From Phycicoccus sp. (lineage in GTDB: Bacteria; Actinomycetota; Actinomycetes; Actinomycetales; Dermatophilaceae): 64,000 nt of DNA. The stretch covers positions 1-64,000 of the forward strand of contig JAGOME010000006.1 in NCBI GenBank assembly GCA_017993715.1. The letters are read 5' to 3'. Of the stretch, positions 25,608-34,089 are shown one piece after another. Both the position numbers and the translations under genes were made by a program. How positions within the stretch are numbered: the stretch's first letter is position 1; every line of letters starts with the position of its first letter. The notes under the pieces are model-generated. The model did no database searches and was not told the DNA's origin. It saw nothing but the letters and a program-made list of their open reading frames with translations.

Positions 25608-25665
25608 CGAGATGACGTGACACGCCGACGAATCCGTGGATTCGTCGGCGTGTCACGTCATCTCG
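25608..25665. repeat. 58-bp palindrome, copy 2 of a two-member element
   Basis: Arms 25608-25635 and 25638-25665 are perfectly complementary around a GT centre. The outer 23 nt of each arm are identical to those of the element at 17468-17529; the core is AATCCGTGGATT instead of TTCACGCGTGAA, so core sequence changed while pairing was kept. It lies downstream of the 25687-26163 gene and upstream of the iron-box promoter, and may terminate the former. Confidence 0.9.
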
Positions 25666-25686
25666 ACCCGGGGGTTGGGTTGCGAC

Positions 25687-26163
25687 TCAGGCCCAGCTGG
25701 GCGGTGGCGGGGGCGGGGCGCTCCCACCGTGCGGGCCGGTTGACTCCTCCTGGACCGCGGGCGAGGCCGGCGGGGCAGCGGGCGGGGCCGGCGGTGCGGC
25801 ATTCGGCGGGGGTGGTGGGGCCCCCGCCCCTGACGGTGCGGCGCCAGGCGGTGGCGGCGCCCCCCCTGCCTGGGCGGCATACCCGGGTGGCGGCGGGGCA
25901 GCGGGCGGTGCCCACACGTGCAGGTGCTGCAGCTGACCCGCGGCCGCAGCCTCCGCGAGGGCCGAGCTCACCCGCTCCTTCTCGCCCGGGTCGACCGCGG
26001 CGCCGTGGGCCTCGCGCCAGGCGAGCAGCCCGTAGTCGCGCAGGGCTCGCTCGACTCCTGGCCCCATGCCGCCCGGCGGCGTGAGCCCTGCGTTGGACAT
26101 CGCCTGATCGGCCTTGGCCATCGCCTCGGTGGCGGCCGCTTTTGCCCGGTCGAAGAAACTCAT
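25687..26163 (-). CDS. Hypothetical protein with Pro/Ala-rich tail
   Basis: 158 residues. The first 75 residues are a helical domain (MSFFDRAKAAATEAMAKADQ, VERALRDYGLLAWREAHGAA, EKERVSSALAEAAAAG); the second half is a disordered Pro/Ala/Gly tail ending PPPPPPSWA. No signal peptide. Such proteins are found next to AIM24 genes in actinobacteria; here the AIM24-like gene is divergent, starting about 150 bp away. Function unknown. A CGGCATTC octamer lies in the tail coding region (25797). Confidence 0.65.
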   Translation of the reverse strand: MSFFDRAKAAATEAMAKADQAMSNAGLTPPGGMGPGVERALRDYGLLAWREAHGAAVDPGEKERVSSALAEAAAAGQLQHLHVWAPPAAPPPPGYAAQAGGAPPPPGAAPSGAGAPPPPPNAAPPAPPAAPPASPAVQEESTGPHGGSAPPPPPPSWA

Positions 26164-26313
26164 CGGCCCGCTCCTTGGGGTCGGGGGGTCAGGGTCGGCC
26201 CGGACTGGCCACCCCGTCGTTGGCGTCAGCGTAGGCCGCAAGGGGCCTTGACCTCTAGGTTGGGCGTTGATGATCGAGAGCGCTGCGCGCAGCGCCCGGC
26301 GAAAGGACTGCAC

Positions 26314-27033
26314 ATGGCTATCCACGGATCCCTCTTCACCGACTTCCGCGAGAAGGAGACGGCCGATCCGTTCTCGCTGCAGAACAAGAAGTTGCTGCGA
26401 GTCGACATGCGTTACGGCGAGGTCATGGCCAAGACCGGGTCGATGGTGGCCTACCAGGGCGATGTGCGCTTCACCAAGCAGAGCAGCGGCATGAGCCGGA
26501 TGTTCAAGTCGGCGATGACCGGCGAGGGTGTCTCGATCATGACCTGCGGGGGCAGCGGCGAGCTCTTCCTCGCCGAAGACGCCAGCGAGATCCAGGTCAT
26601 GTACCTGGAGAACGACTCGATCTCCGTCAACGGCGCCAATGTGCTCGCCTTCAGCTCCTCGATCCAGTGGGACATCCACCGGATCAACACTCCCGGGGCG
26701 ATGACGGCCGGCGGCCTGTACAACGTCGCGTTGCGCGGCACCGGCTATGTCGCGGTGACGACCAACGGCGACCCGATCGCGCTCGATGTCGCCTCGTCCC
26801 CGACGTTTGCCGACGCGCAGGCGGTCGTCCTGTGGACGTCAGGGGTGTCGATGCAGGTGCGGGTCGACACCGGTGGGTTCGGGTCGATGATCCGCGGCGG
26901 CACCGGCGAGTTGCTCCAGATGGCGTTCGGAGGTCAGGGCTACGTGCTCGTGCAGCCGGCCGAGTCCGTCCCGTCCGGCGGGCACCAGACCAACAGCAGC
27001 TCCGGCGGCATGCTCGGCGGCCTTCTTAGCTGA
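26314..27033 (+). CDS. AIM24 / TIGR00266 family protein
   Basis: 239 residues from ATG 26314, with GAAAGGA 7 bases upstream. The AIM24 pattern is clear: LLRVDMRYGEVMAKTGSMVAYQG near the start, GGSGELFLAEDASEI, LENDSISVNGANVLAFSSSI and GGLYNVALRGTGYVAVTTNG. The fold is a tryptophan RNA-binding attenuator-like beta barrel; bacterial members have no settled function and mitochondrial AIM24 affects inner-membrane organisation. The C-terminus is Gly/Ser-rich (GGMLGGLLS). Convergent with, and overlapping by 8 bp, the lipase gene on the other strand. Confidence 0.9.
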   Translation: MAIHGSLFTDFREKETADPFSLQNKKLLRVDMRYGEVMAKTGSMVAYQGDVRFTKQSSGMSRMFKSAMTGEGVSIMTCGGSGELFLAEDASEIQVMYLENDSISVNGANVLAFSSSIQWDIHRINTPGAMTAGGLYNVALRGTGYVAVTTNGDPIALDVASSPTFADAQAVVLWTSGVSMQVRVDTGGFGSMIRGGTGELLQMAFGGQGYVLVQPAESVPSGGHQTNSSSGGMLGGLLS

Positions 27034-28543
27034 CCGGCTCGATCGCATACTGCCGGGCTTGGGCGGTGCCGGTGAAGAACACGGCATTCGCCTCCCGCCA
27101 CGCGACCAGCGCCGGGTCGTCGGAGGCGTCGACCGCGAGCGCGGTGGCTTGGTAGGCCGTGAGGTCGTGGCTGCCCGCCAGGGTCTGTGCCGTACACCCG
27201 ATGACGCCGCCAGCCTGCGTGAGGTCGCGGCGCACGGTGACCCAGCCGGGTTGGTCCGGGTTGGCGGCGCCGTCCAGGAGCGGCACGACGTCCTGGGTGT
27301 GTTCGATCGACAGCACCGAGGTCGCCGGGTCGAGGGGGAACCGGGCGATCGGTGAGCCGACGGTGACCACGCCACGGATCTCGAATGCCGTGCGCAGCGC
27401 CGGGTCGGCGGCCACGCTCGCGGCCGTGATCCCGCCCTGGCTGTGGCCGACGAGGAGGACGGGGGCTCCGGCGGGCACGTGGGTGCGGATGGCTGCGGCA
27501 ACCAGCCCGGTCATCTGGGCCTCGTGCTGCGCCATCAACTCCACGTTGGTGGTGAGGTCGATCGGGTTGTTGCCTCGGCACGGGTCCCAGGTCTCGGTGC
27601 CGGGGACGTGGATGACATAGGTCCTGCTGCCGTTGTCGGCGGTGACGGTCACGATGGCGATCTGCCCGGCTGCAGCCTTGGCGGCGGTCTGCCCTGGCGG
27701 CGTGTCGTCCGGGAACCAGGAGTCCATCCAGGCTTGGTGGCGCAACAGGCCACCCACGGGGGCTGACGGGTCCAGCCGGACGGGGGGACTGACGGCGGTG
27801 GGCGTCGTGGCCACGGCAAACCGACCGGAGTCGGTCAACCGCCCTGAAAGCCGCGCGACCTCGCCGAGTCCGCCCACGATCTCCTCATATCGACCCGAAA
27901 CCCAACGCCCGCCCGTGAGTTGGCGCAGCAGGACCGGCCCGGTGATGCCGGCCGCTCCGGCTCCTTGCACGGCGGCCCCTTCGACGAGCCAGGGAGCCGC
28001 CCGCAGCAGGGCATCGAGGAGGAATGGGTGCGTGGCCAGGAGCGAGTCGAGGTCGTCGCTCGCTGCGCCCGAGGCGGCATACCGGGCCAGGAGGTGACCC
28101 AGCCGCGGCTCGGCGGCGACGGCGGCGCTGAGCGCCGCCACGAGGGGAGCCAGTGCGAGCGGGGCGGCCCACCCGGCGGCGAAGCCCCCCACGTGGACCG
28201 CGTGATCGAGGCTTGCTGCGACCTCGGCGTCGACGCGCTCGTAGGTCTGGGCGCACCAGGCGGCGGCGCTGCCCAGCACGCCAAGCTCGGAGCCGACGAC
28301 GAGCACCCCCTCGGCGGGGGACAGCGTGGCGGCGGTGAGGCGCTGCTCGACCTCGGCCACGACATCGGGGCACAAGAGGGCGGCCTCGCCGAGGTCCGCG
28401 GCGACCGCAACAGCCGCGATGTCGCGGCCGATCCCCAGGAGATCATCCGCCGCAGCCCCGAGCAGGCCGGCGTGGCGACGCACGTCGGCCAGGGCGGCGG
28501 CCATGCCCGTGGCGCCGCCGGAGATATCGAGCCCGTCGCTCAT
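27026..28543 (-). CDS. Alpha/beta-hydrolase with N-terminal WXG100/ESX-like helical region
   Basis: 505 residues. Residues 1-170 are long Ala-rich helices typical of ESX-substrate-like N-terminal domains (MAAALADVRRHAGLLGAAADD, ERVDAEVAASLDHAVHVGG). The C-terminal half is an esterase/lipase domain: YVIHVPGTETWDP (oxyanion strand), nucleophile elbow VLLVGHSQGG, acid region SIEHTQDVVPLLDG and a late GSHDLTAY His. The overlap with the upstream small WXG100-like gene (ATGA at 28540-28543) indicates a coupled pair. Family knowledge suggests secreted or surface lipid hydrolases; no ESX export genes lie in the window, so secretion is inference. Confidence 0.8.
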   Translation of the reverse strand: MSDGLDISGGATGMAAALADVRRHAGLLGAAADDLLGIGRDIAAVAVAADLGEAALLCPDVVAEVEQRLTAATLSPAEGVLVVGSELGVLGSAAAWCAQTYERVDAEVAASLDHAVHVGGFAAGWAAPLALAPLVAALSAAVAAEPRLGHLLARYAASGAASDDLDSLLATHPFLLDALLRAAPWLVEGAAVQGAGAAGITGPVLLRQLTGGRWVSGRYEEIVGGLGEVARLSGRLTDSGRFAVATTPTAVSPPVRLDPSAPVGGLLRHQAWMDSWFPDDTPPGQTAAKAAAGQIAIVTVTADNGSRTYVIHVPGTETWDPCRGNNPIDLTTNVELMAQHEAQMTGLVAAAIRTHVPAGAPVLLVGHSQGGITAASVAADPALRTAFEIRGVVTVGSPIARFPLDPATSVLSIEHTQDVVPLLDGAANPDQPGWVTVRRDLTQAGGVIGCTAQTLAGSHDLTAYQATALAVDASDDPALVAWREANAVFFTGTAQARQYAIEPVS

Positions 28544-29001
28544 GCCGCCAGCCGATCGGCGAGAAGGAGCCAGTCCGGATGGCCGGGCAGCGGCAGCGGA
28601 CCGACGCGCTCCAGGGCCTGCTTGGCCCGGTCAATGAGGGTGCGCTCAAGATCGGTCACGGTGTCCTGCGCCTGTGCGGCCCCGCTCGCGATGGTGTGCC
28701 GCGCTTGCGCCAGCTGGGACTCGACGGCGGCCATGGCGGCCTGGATCGCGGCCTGGCGGACCTCCAGCGCTATCGCGAGCGCCTCGAGCGACGCGGCAGC
28801 CGCTCGGGTGGCCTCGCTCGAGCGCTCGATGCGTGGGCCGTGACCGCGAACCTCCGCGAGGAACCGGTCGGCCGCCGGCCCACGCCACAGCACCCCCTGC
28901 GCCAGCGCGACCCGACGTTGCACGTCATCGATCTCGTCGGCCGCTCGCCGCAGGCCGCGCGCGAGGTCCCGTAGGTCTCGTGGATCTCCCCCCAGAGTCA
29001 T
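28540..29001 (-). CDS. WXG100-like small helical protein
   Basis: 153 residues, almost entirely helical. LARGLRRAADEIDDVQRRVALAQGVLWRGPAADRFLAEV has the WxG turn (LWRGPAA) that joins the two helices of ESX/WXG100 proteins. The second half, RQAAIQAAMAAVESQLAQARH and TVTDLERTLIDRAKQALERVG, extends the bundle. It is translationally coupled to the lipase-domain gene (ATGA), which would fit a chaperone, partner or co-secreted subunit. The TetR-like length and tail ending LLLADRLAA do not match canonical EsxA/B, so the exact class is uncertain. Confidence 0.75.
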   Translation of the reverse strand: MTLGGDPRDLRDLARGLRRAADEIDDVQRRVALAQGVLWRGPAADRFLAEVRGHGPRIERSSEATRAAAASLEALAIALEVRQAAIQAAMAAVESQLAQARHTIASGAAQAQDTVTDLERTLIDRAKQALERVGPLPLPGHPDWLLLADRLAA

Positions 29002-29085
29002 AGCCGTTCACCCTAATGAGCGGACGCCACCCCCGCGGACGCCCTGTGGACAACCGGTTGATCGCAAGCCCGTCTCGGCCTGACG

Positions 29086-29898
29086 TCAGTCTGGTGGGCT
29101 GGCGATCCGCCGCAGCTCCTCGCGAGCCAGATCCGCCAGGGCGCGCCCGTCCGCGGTGAGACCGACCCGGCGAATGTGGCCGCTCCAGGTGCGCTCGGTG
29201 TCCAGCAGCCCGTCCTCCTCCAGCTTGTGCACCCAGGCGGCAATCAGATAGCCGGGCTGGCCGGCCACCGCCTCGTGCCAGGTCGGCGTGAGCGACTGGG
29301 CCTTGGTCAGGGCGGCCACCACGGCATACCCCTCGGCTCCCGGGGGCCACACCGCCGGGTCGGGCGGGTCGGAGCAGTCCGTCGGTCGTGACAGCGTGCG
29401 CGCCGCCCGGACTGCGCCAAGGACCAGGATGCCGACGACCCCGGGGGCGACGACGGACGGCGAGCCCACGGGCGCGACATTCAGCCACGCAATGACGGCG
29501 AGGGCGGCATACGCGACGACAATGGCGCCGAGAATGACCCGGCGGCGGACCAGGGCGGCGTGCGACTCCAGGGGGATCACCCAGAGCCAGTGATGGCGCA
29601 CGTAGTTTTCGCTGACGCCCGAGATGACCAGGACGGCTAGGGCGCCCGCGACGAGCCACGGGCTGGCGCTGACGACGACGAACCAGACGATGGCCAGGGC
29701 GGCCGCCACCTGGGTCGACCGCAGCAGCGTGTGGGCGGCCAGCCGTCGCTGCGCGTCTCGACTGACGACGCCGGTCTGATCCTCGGCGCGCAGGGTCCAG
29801 GCCGCCTCGGTGGGCGAGTGCTCGGTGATGTGGTGCAGGCTGTCGGGGGCCGGGGCTGCGGCCCAGAGCACGGCAAGTGCTCCCTCGCTGTTGGGCAT
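29086..29898 (-). CDS. Membrane protein with C-terminal winged-helix-like domain
   Basis: 270 residues from ATG 29898; GGGACGG lies upstream. Four hydrophobic stretches are visible: AAALAIVWFVVVSASPWLVAG, ALAVLVISG, VILGAIVVAYAALAVIAWLN and VVAPGVVGILVLGAV. The last 80 residues (WHEAVAGQPGYLIAAWVHKLEEDGLLD, then HIRRVGLTADGRALADL) read like a winged helix-turn-helix of the PadR/MarR kind on the cytoplasmic side. This would be a membrane-bound regulator, but the DNA-binding call is inference. It stands alone, between the WXG100-like pair and the deacetylase on the same strand. Confidence 0.7.
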   Translation of the reverse strand: MPNSEGALAVLWAAAPAPDSLHHITEHSPTEAAWTLRAEDQTGVVSRDAQRRLAAHTLLRSTQVAAALAIVWFVVVSASPWLVAGALAVLVISGVSENYVRHHWLWVIPLESHAALVRRRVILGAIVVAYAALAVIAWLNVAPVGSPSVVAPGVVGILVLGAVRAARTLSRPTDCSDPPDPAVWPPGAEGYAVVAALTKAQSLTPTWHEAVAGQPGYLIAAWVHKLEEDGLLDTERTWSGHIRRVGLTADGRALADLAREELRRIASPPD

Positions 29899-30026
29899 GG
29901 GGTTCGTCGACCGTCCCTTCACTATCCACCTCCCGCTGAGACCATTTTCCTCCCAGGAGGCCAGACGAACCACCTGAGAGACCATACGTTTGGCGCTCCT
30001 TGACCGGTCCCTGACGGCGGTGGCGG

Positions 30027-30839
30027 TTAGGTCAACTGATACACATCGCCCAGGTGGACAGGCGTCAAGCCGCGGTCGTGGATGAGCTGCGCGAGCTGGT
30101 CCATCACGTCGATCACGGGTGGGTGGTTGGCGTGGCCGATGACGAGGTGTTGGGGCAGGAACCAGGTGTGGGCGTTGTCGTAGATGACCTCGGGAGGCAA
30201 CGAGCCGGAGTCGGAGAGGCTGCCCTCCCACATCGTGATGACGGGATACCCCAGATCCGCGAGTTGCGCGTCCGTGCTCTTGTTGCGGAAGCCGAATGGA
30301 GGCCGCATGAACGGTCGACCCGGCGTTCCGTAGGTGTTTTGCAGGAAGGTCTCGTTGCGTACGACCTGATCGGTCAGGTCGGCCGCGGACAGCTTGGTCA
30401 GGTCCGGATGGCTCCACGTGTGGTTGCAGATGAGGATCTGGCCGGCGTCGTTGAGCGGCCGGAGCCGGGCGGCGTGCTCGGTCCAGCTCGGCATATTGCC
30501 GTTGGCGAAGAACGTCAGCCGAATGCCGGTCCGCTCGGCAAGGTCCGCGTAGGCGTTGACGACGGTCGCGTCGGTGCCGTCATCGACGGTGAGCGCCATG
30601 AGGTTGCCCTCGCCAGGCAGGGCATAGATCGTGCCGCGAGGGATCGGGATCTTGGTGATGCCGGTCGGTGCCGAGAAGAGCTTGGGAGTGGGGGTCGGGG
30701 TGGGTGTTGGCGTCGGCGTCGGCGACGGGGTGGGGCCCGCCGAGGTGGTATCGGTCGAGGGGGTGGGGTCGTTGCCGCAGGCCGACAGCGCCGCCCCCAC
30801 GGATGCCGCCAACAGCCCCACGAATCCCCGCCGCCTCAT
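30027..30839 (-). CDS. NodB-type polysaccharide deacetylase lipoprotein
   Basis: 270 residues from ATG 30839. MRRRGFVGLLAASVGAALSAC combines a twin-arginine-like start with a lipobox, so it is exported and lipid anchored. A Thr-Pro repeat spacer (residues 37-52, TPTPTPTP) stands the catalytic domain off the membrane. NodB motifs: LTVDDGTD (motif 1, catalytic/metal Asp pair), HTWSHP (motif 2, metal His pair) and RPPFGFRN (motif 3). The family removes acetyl groups from peptidoglycan or other glycans. Divergent from the phosphatase gene at 30916 across a short intergenic region. Confidence 0.9.
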   Translation of the reverse strand: MRRRGFVGLLAASVGAALSACGNDPTPSTDTTSAGPTPSPTPTPTPTPTPTPKLFSAPTGITKIPIPRGTIYALPGEGNLMALTVDDGTDATVVNAYADLAERTGIRLTFFANGNMPSWTEHAARLRPLNDAGQILICNHTWSHPDLTKLSAADLTDQVVRNETFLQNTYGTPGRPFMRPPFGFRNKSTDAQLADLGYPVITMWEGSLSDSGSLPPEVIYDNAHTWFLPQHLVIGHANHPPVIDVMDQLAQLIHDRGLTPVHLGDVYQLT

Positions 30840-30915
30840 AAGTAGGCATGCTACGCAGAAGCCCGTTGCGGGGCTGCACAGGCCCGCAGGTGTCATCACG
30901 AGAGGAGACAGGGAC

Positions 30916-31428
30916 GTGTCGACGGAGCCATATCGGATTAGCGTCGTGTGCTGGGGCAACATCTGCCGTTCGCCCATGGGGGAGTTCGTGCTGCGCGCGG
31001 CCCTGGAGGACGCGGGCCTGGGTGACGTGGTCGTCGTGGACAGCCGGGGGACGTCGACGGACGAATTGGGTGCGGGCATGGATCGCCGGGCTATGGCGAC
31101 CTTGCGTCGACACGGCATTGCAGACACCGGGTTCACCACGCATCGGGCCCGGCAGTTTCGATCCGACCACTTTCGGGAGTACGACCTGGTCCTGGCCGCA
31201 GACCACGTCCATGACGAGATCCTCGGTCGGCGGGCTCCGGACGCCGATGAGCGGGCCAAGATTGCGATGTTGCGGTCTTTTGATCCGAATGCCGTCGCCG
31301 CGGGCGAGCTGGGCATGGCGGACCCGTGGTACGGGGATGAGGACGACTTCGATGTGACGTATGCCGAGATCGCGGCCGCCGCCCCGGGGATCGTCGCGTT
31401 CGTGCGGGCGCAGGTGGGCGGCTGCTGA
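30916..31428 (+). CDS. Low-molecular-weight protein-tyrosine phosphatase
   Basis: 170 residues from GTG 30916, preceded by AGAGGAGA. The phosphate-binding loop is VCWGNICRSPM with nucleophile C12 and R18; DSRGTSTDELGAGMDRRA follows as usual, and the general acid is in MADPWYGD. The enzyme hydrolyses phosphotyrosine in the cytoplasm and often acts on tyrosine kinases of capsule or envelope synthesis, fitting the neighbouring glycan deacetylase, although no such kinase is in the window. Confidence 0.93.
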   Translation: MSTEPYRISVVCWGNICRSPMGEFVLRAALEDAGLGDVVVVDSRGTSTDELGAGMDRRAMATLRRHGIADTGFTTHRARQFRSDHFREYDLVLAADHVHDEILGRRAPDADERAKIAMLRSFDPNAVAAGELGMADPWYGDEDDFDVTYAEIAAAAPGIVAFVRAQVGGC

Positions 31429-31540
31429 GCTGAGCCGGTTCCCGGGGTGCGGACGCTGACGAACGGGCGGCACTCGACGGCTGTCGGAGGGGCATGCTTG
31501 GCTGGGCCTGCACAGTTTCCCCACCAGGAAGGCGCCCACG

Positions 31541-32347
31541 ATGCCCACCCGCGACACCCCTTGGCCGCAAGGCACCCCCTGTTGGGTCGACCTGCAGGTG
31601 GATGACACCACGGCCGCCCGCGCTTACTACTCCACCCTGTTTGGTTGGGACATATTCGACGCCCCGGCCGAGGCCGGTGGCTACCTGATGGCGATGCTCG
31701 ACGGCCGCCCCGCTGCCGGGATTGGCCCCAAGCCAGCCGGCGAGCCCATGCCGAGCGTCTGGTCGACGTACCTGGCGGTTGACGACGCTGACGCGACGGC
31801 GGCCACGGCGACCGCGGCGGGGGCGATGGCCTTGATGCCGCCGTTCGACGTGCTCGATCTCGGCCGGATGACCTTCCTGGTCGACCCGACCGGTGCGGCA
31901 TTCGGGATCTGGGAGGCCAAGGGGCACGGCGGCGCCGGGATCTTCAACCAGCAGGGCGCCCTGTGCTGGAACGAGTTGCACACGCGCGACCTGCCAGGGG
32001 CTCAGGCCTTCTATGCGCAGGTCTTCGGCTACGACTACACGCCGATGATGCCCGGCTATGCCACCTTCGCGCTCCCCGGGACGGGTCCGGAGGCGGCCGT
32101 TGGAGGGTTCTGCGACGACGGCGCGATGGGTGTGCCGGTGGGCGCGCCCGCGCACTGGCTCACGTGGTTCCAGGTCGATGACGTTGACGCGACCCTGGCG
32201 ACGGCCGCCGAGCTCGGCAGCGCGGTGGCGATGGGGCCCGAGGACGCGCCGGTGGGGCGGATGGCGGTGATCATCGGCGCCCAGGGCGAGGCGTTCGGGA
32301 TCATCACCCCGCAGCCGGTGGCAGCCGAGGGCGACCAGGAGGGCTAA
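31541..32347 (+). CDS. VOC-superfamily protein with two glyoxalase-like modules
   Basis: 268 residues, two tandem VOC modules of about 125 residues. Module 1: PCWVDLQVDDTTAARAYYSTLFGWDI to FLVDPTGAAFGIWEAK; module 2: LCWNELHTRDLPGAQAFYAQVFGYDY to IIGAQGEAFGIITP. This matches actinobacterial hydroxylase/glyoxalase-like proteins whose substrate is unknown. The metal-ligand positions are only partly canonical (E near the end of each module is present in module 1, IWE). It is followed by a strong inverted repeat, probably its terminator. Confidence 0.88.
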   Translation: MPTRDTPWPQGTPCWVDLQVDDTTAARAYYSTLFGWDIFDAPAEAGGYLMAMLDGRPAAGIGPKPAGEPMPSVWSTYLAVDDADATAATATAAGAMALMPPFDVLDLGRMTFLVDPTGAAFGIWEAKGHGGAGIFNQQGALCWNELHTRDLPGAQAFYAQVFGYDYTPMMPGYATFALPGTGPEAAVGGFCDDGAMGVPVGAPAHWLTWFQVDDVDATLATAAELGSAVAMGPEDAPVGRMAVIIGAQGEAFGIITPQPVAAEGDQEG

Positions 32348-32381
32348 GCGCCGGGTATCCGGACGTTGAGCCGGACCCCGA

Positions 32382-32419
32382 GGGTGCCGGATCGGCGGTC
32401 CGCTGCGGATCCGGCACCC
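32382..32419 (+). terminator. Inverted repeat after the VOC gene, probable terminator
   Basis: GGGTGCCGGATC (32382-32393) and GATCCGGCACCC (32408-32419) are a perfect 12-bp stem with a 14-nt loop, 35 bp after the stop at 32347. A second, overlapping stem pairs CCGCTGCGG (32400-32408) with CCGCAGCGG (32422-32430), so two mutually exclusive hairpins are possible. No T-tract, as is usual for actinobacterial terminators. Confidence 0.5.
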
Positions 32420-32437
32420 GCCCGCAGCGGCGAGGTG

Positions 32438-32665
32438 ATCGTCGCCGGTCGGGTGACGGATCGTCGGCGCGGCTCTGCGATGTGGTCGTCGCCGGGCGGT
32501 GACGAGGAGTGTGTCCCGGGTCTGCGATGTGATCGTCGCCGGGCGGGTGACGGACCGTGGGCGCGGCTCTGCGATGTGGTCGTCGCCGGGCGGGTTACGG
32601 ACCGTGGGCGCGGCTCTGCGATGTGATCGTCGCCGGGCGGTGACGAGGAGTGTGTCCCGGCTCTG
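32438..32665. repeat. 47-bp tandem repeat array (five units) upstream of purB
   Basis: Units start at 32438, 32485, 32532, 32579 and 32626, exactly 47 bp apart. Each begins (A/G)TCGTCGCCGG and ends GCTCTGCGATGTG or similar. The middle has two versions: type A (GGGTGACGGACCGTGGGCGC) and type B (GGTGACGAGGAGTGTGTCCC), in the order A-B-A-A-B. 47 is not a multiple of three, so the array is not a coding repeat. It ends 15 bp before the purB ATG. Confidence 0.92.
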
Positions 32666-32679
32666 GGAGGATTGCCGCC

Positions 32680-34089
32680 ATGCAATCTCTGCACGTCCTG
32701 ACCCCGCCGATCGCTCTCGGCGCCCTCGATGGCCGTTACCGCGGAGCCGTCGCGCCGCTTGTCGACCATTTGTCCGAGCCGGCGCTGAATCGGATGCGGA
32801 TCCACGTCGAGATCGAATGGCTCATCCACCTCACCGATCAGCAGGTCGTGCCCGGGGTGCGGGCGCTGACCGATGCGGAGAAGGCGGAGCTGCGGGCGAT
32901 CGTCGAGCGGTTCGGCGAGGCGGAGATCGAGGAGTTGGCCGCGACCGAGCGGGTCACCCAGCATGACGTGAAGGCCGTGGAGTACTTCGTCAAGAAGAGA
33001 CTTGCCGAGATCGCTCCCGATCCCGCCGATGCGGGCCTTTCGGAGCTGGTGCACTTCTGCTGCACGAGCGAGGACATCAACAACCTCTCCTACGCCCTCA
33101 TGGTCCAGGGTGCCGTCGAGGAGGTCTGGGAGCCGCGGGCGACCGCGCTCGTCGAGCAGCTCGCGACCATGGCGTCGGATCTGCGCGAGGTGCCGTTGCT
33201 CGCGCACACTCACGGACAGCCGGCGACGCCGACGACGATGGGCAAGGAGCTCGCGGTCCTAGCCTGGCGGTTGCAGCGGCAGCTGCGGCGGATCGAGGAC
33301 GCGGAGTTCCTCGGGAAGTTCAACGGCGCGACGGGGACGTTCGGTGCGCATGTCGCCGCCGTGCCAGGGGCGGACTGGCAGGAGATTTCCGAGACATTCG
33401 TCGAGGGGCTCGGGCTCACGTGGAACCCGCTGACGACCCAGATCGAGTCGCACGACTGGCAGGCCGAGCTCTATGCCGACCTCGCCAGGTTTAACCGCGT
33501 CTTGCACAACTTGTGCACCGACGTGTGGACGTATATCTCGATGGGCTACTTCGCTCAGGTGCGCGGCCAGGGCACCGTGGGGTCCTCGACCATGCCCCAC
33601 AAGGTCAACCCGATCCGCTTCGAGAATGCCGAGGCCAACCTCGAGGTGTCCAACGCCCTGTTCGACGTGCTCGCCTCGACGCTCGTGCAGTCGCGCCTGC
33701 AGCGTGACCTCACGGATTCGTCGATGCAGCGCAACATCGGGGTCGCTTTCGGACACTCGATGCTCGCGTTGGACAACACCGCGCGTGGGCTGGCCGGTCT
33801 CGATGCCGTGCCCGGCGCCATGGCGGCCGACCTCGATGTCAACTGGGAGGTGCTCGGCGAGGCGATCCAGTCGGCCATGCGTGCGCTCGGGGCGCAGGGT
33901 GTGCCGGGCATGGAGGAGCCGTACGAGCGGCTCAAGGACCTCACGCGCGGGCGCCGGGTGGGGCAGCAGGAGGTCGTGGAGTTCATCGGCACCCTCGGGC
34001 TGCCGGTCGACGTGGAGGCACGCCTGGTGGCGATGACGCCCGCGACGTATGTCGGCCTCGCGCCGGAGCTGGTCGACCACCTCGTCTGA
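32680..34089 (+). CDS. purB: Adenylosuccinate lyase
   Basis: 469 residues. The family signature GSSTMPHKVNP is present, as are the active-site segments TSEDINNLSYAL, HTHGQPATPTTMGKE (catalytic His) and RFENAEANLEVSNA. This is the longer class of PurB related to E. coli. It cleaves adenylosuccinate to AMP and SAICAR to AICAR in purine synthesis. ATG 32680 is preceded by GGGAGG at a good spacing; the Shine-Dalgarno sequence immediately abuts the 47-bp repeat array, so the 5' leader probably contains repeat RNA. No other purine gene is adjacent. Confidence 0.96.
   Translation: MQSLHVLTPPIALGALDGRYRGAVAPLVDHLSEPALNRMRIHVEIEWLIHLTDQQVVPGVRALTDAEKAELRAIVERFGEAEIEELAATERVTQHDVKAVEYFVKKRLAEIAPDPADAGLSELVHFCCTSEDINNLSYALMVQGAVEEVWEPRATALVEQLATMASDLREVPLLAHTHGQPATPTTMGKELAVLAWRLQRQLRRIEDAEFLGKFNGATGTFGAHVAAVPGADWQEISETFVEGLGLTWNPLTTQIESHDWQAELYADLARFNRVLHNLCTDVWTYISMGYFAQVRGQGTVGSSTMPHKVNPIRFENAEANLEVSNALFDVLASTLVQSRLQRDLTDSSMQRNIGVAFGHSMLALDNTARGLAGLDAVPGAMAADLDVNWEVLGEAIQSAMRALGAQGVPGMEEPYERLKDLTRGRRVGQQEVVEFIGTLGLPVDVEARLVAMTPATYVGLAPELVDHLV

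Noticed and set aside
32438..32665. Tandem array considered as CRISPR
   Set aside because: The spacing is exactly 47 bp with only two alternating middle sequences, no unique spacers and no cas genes.
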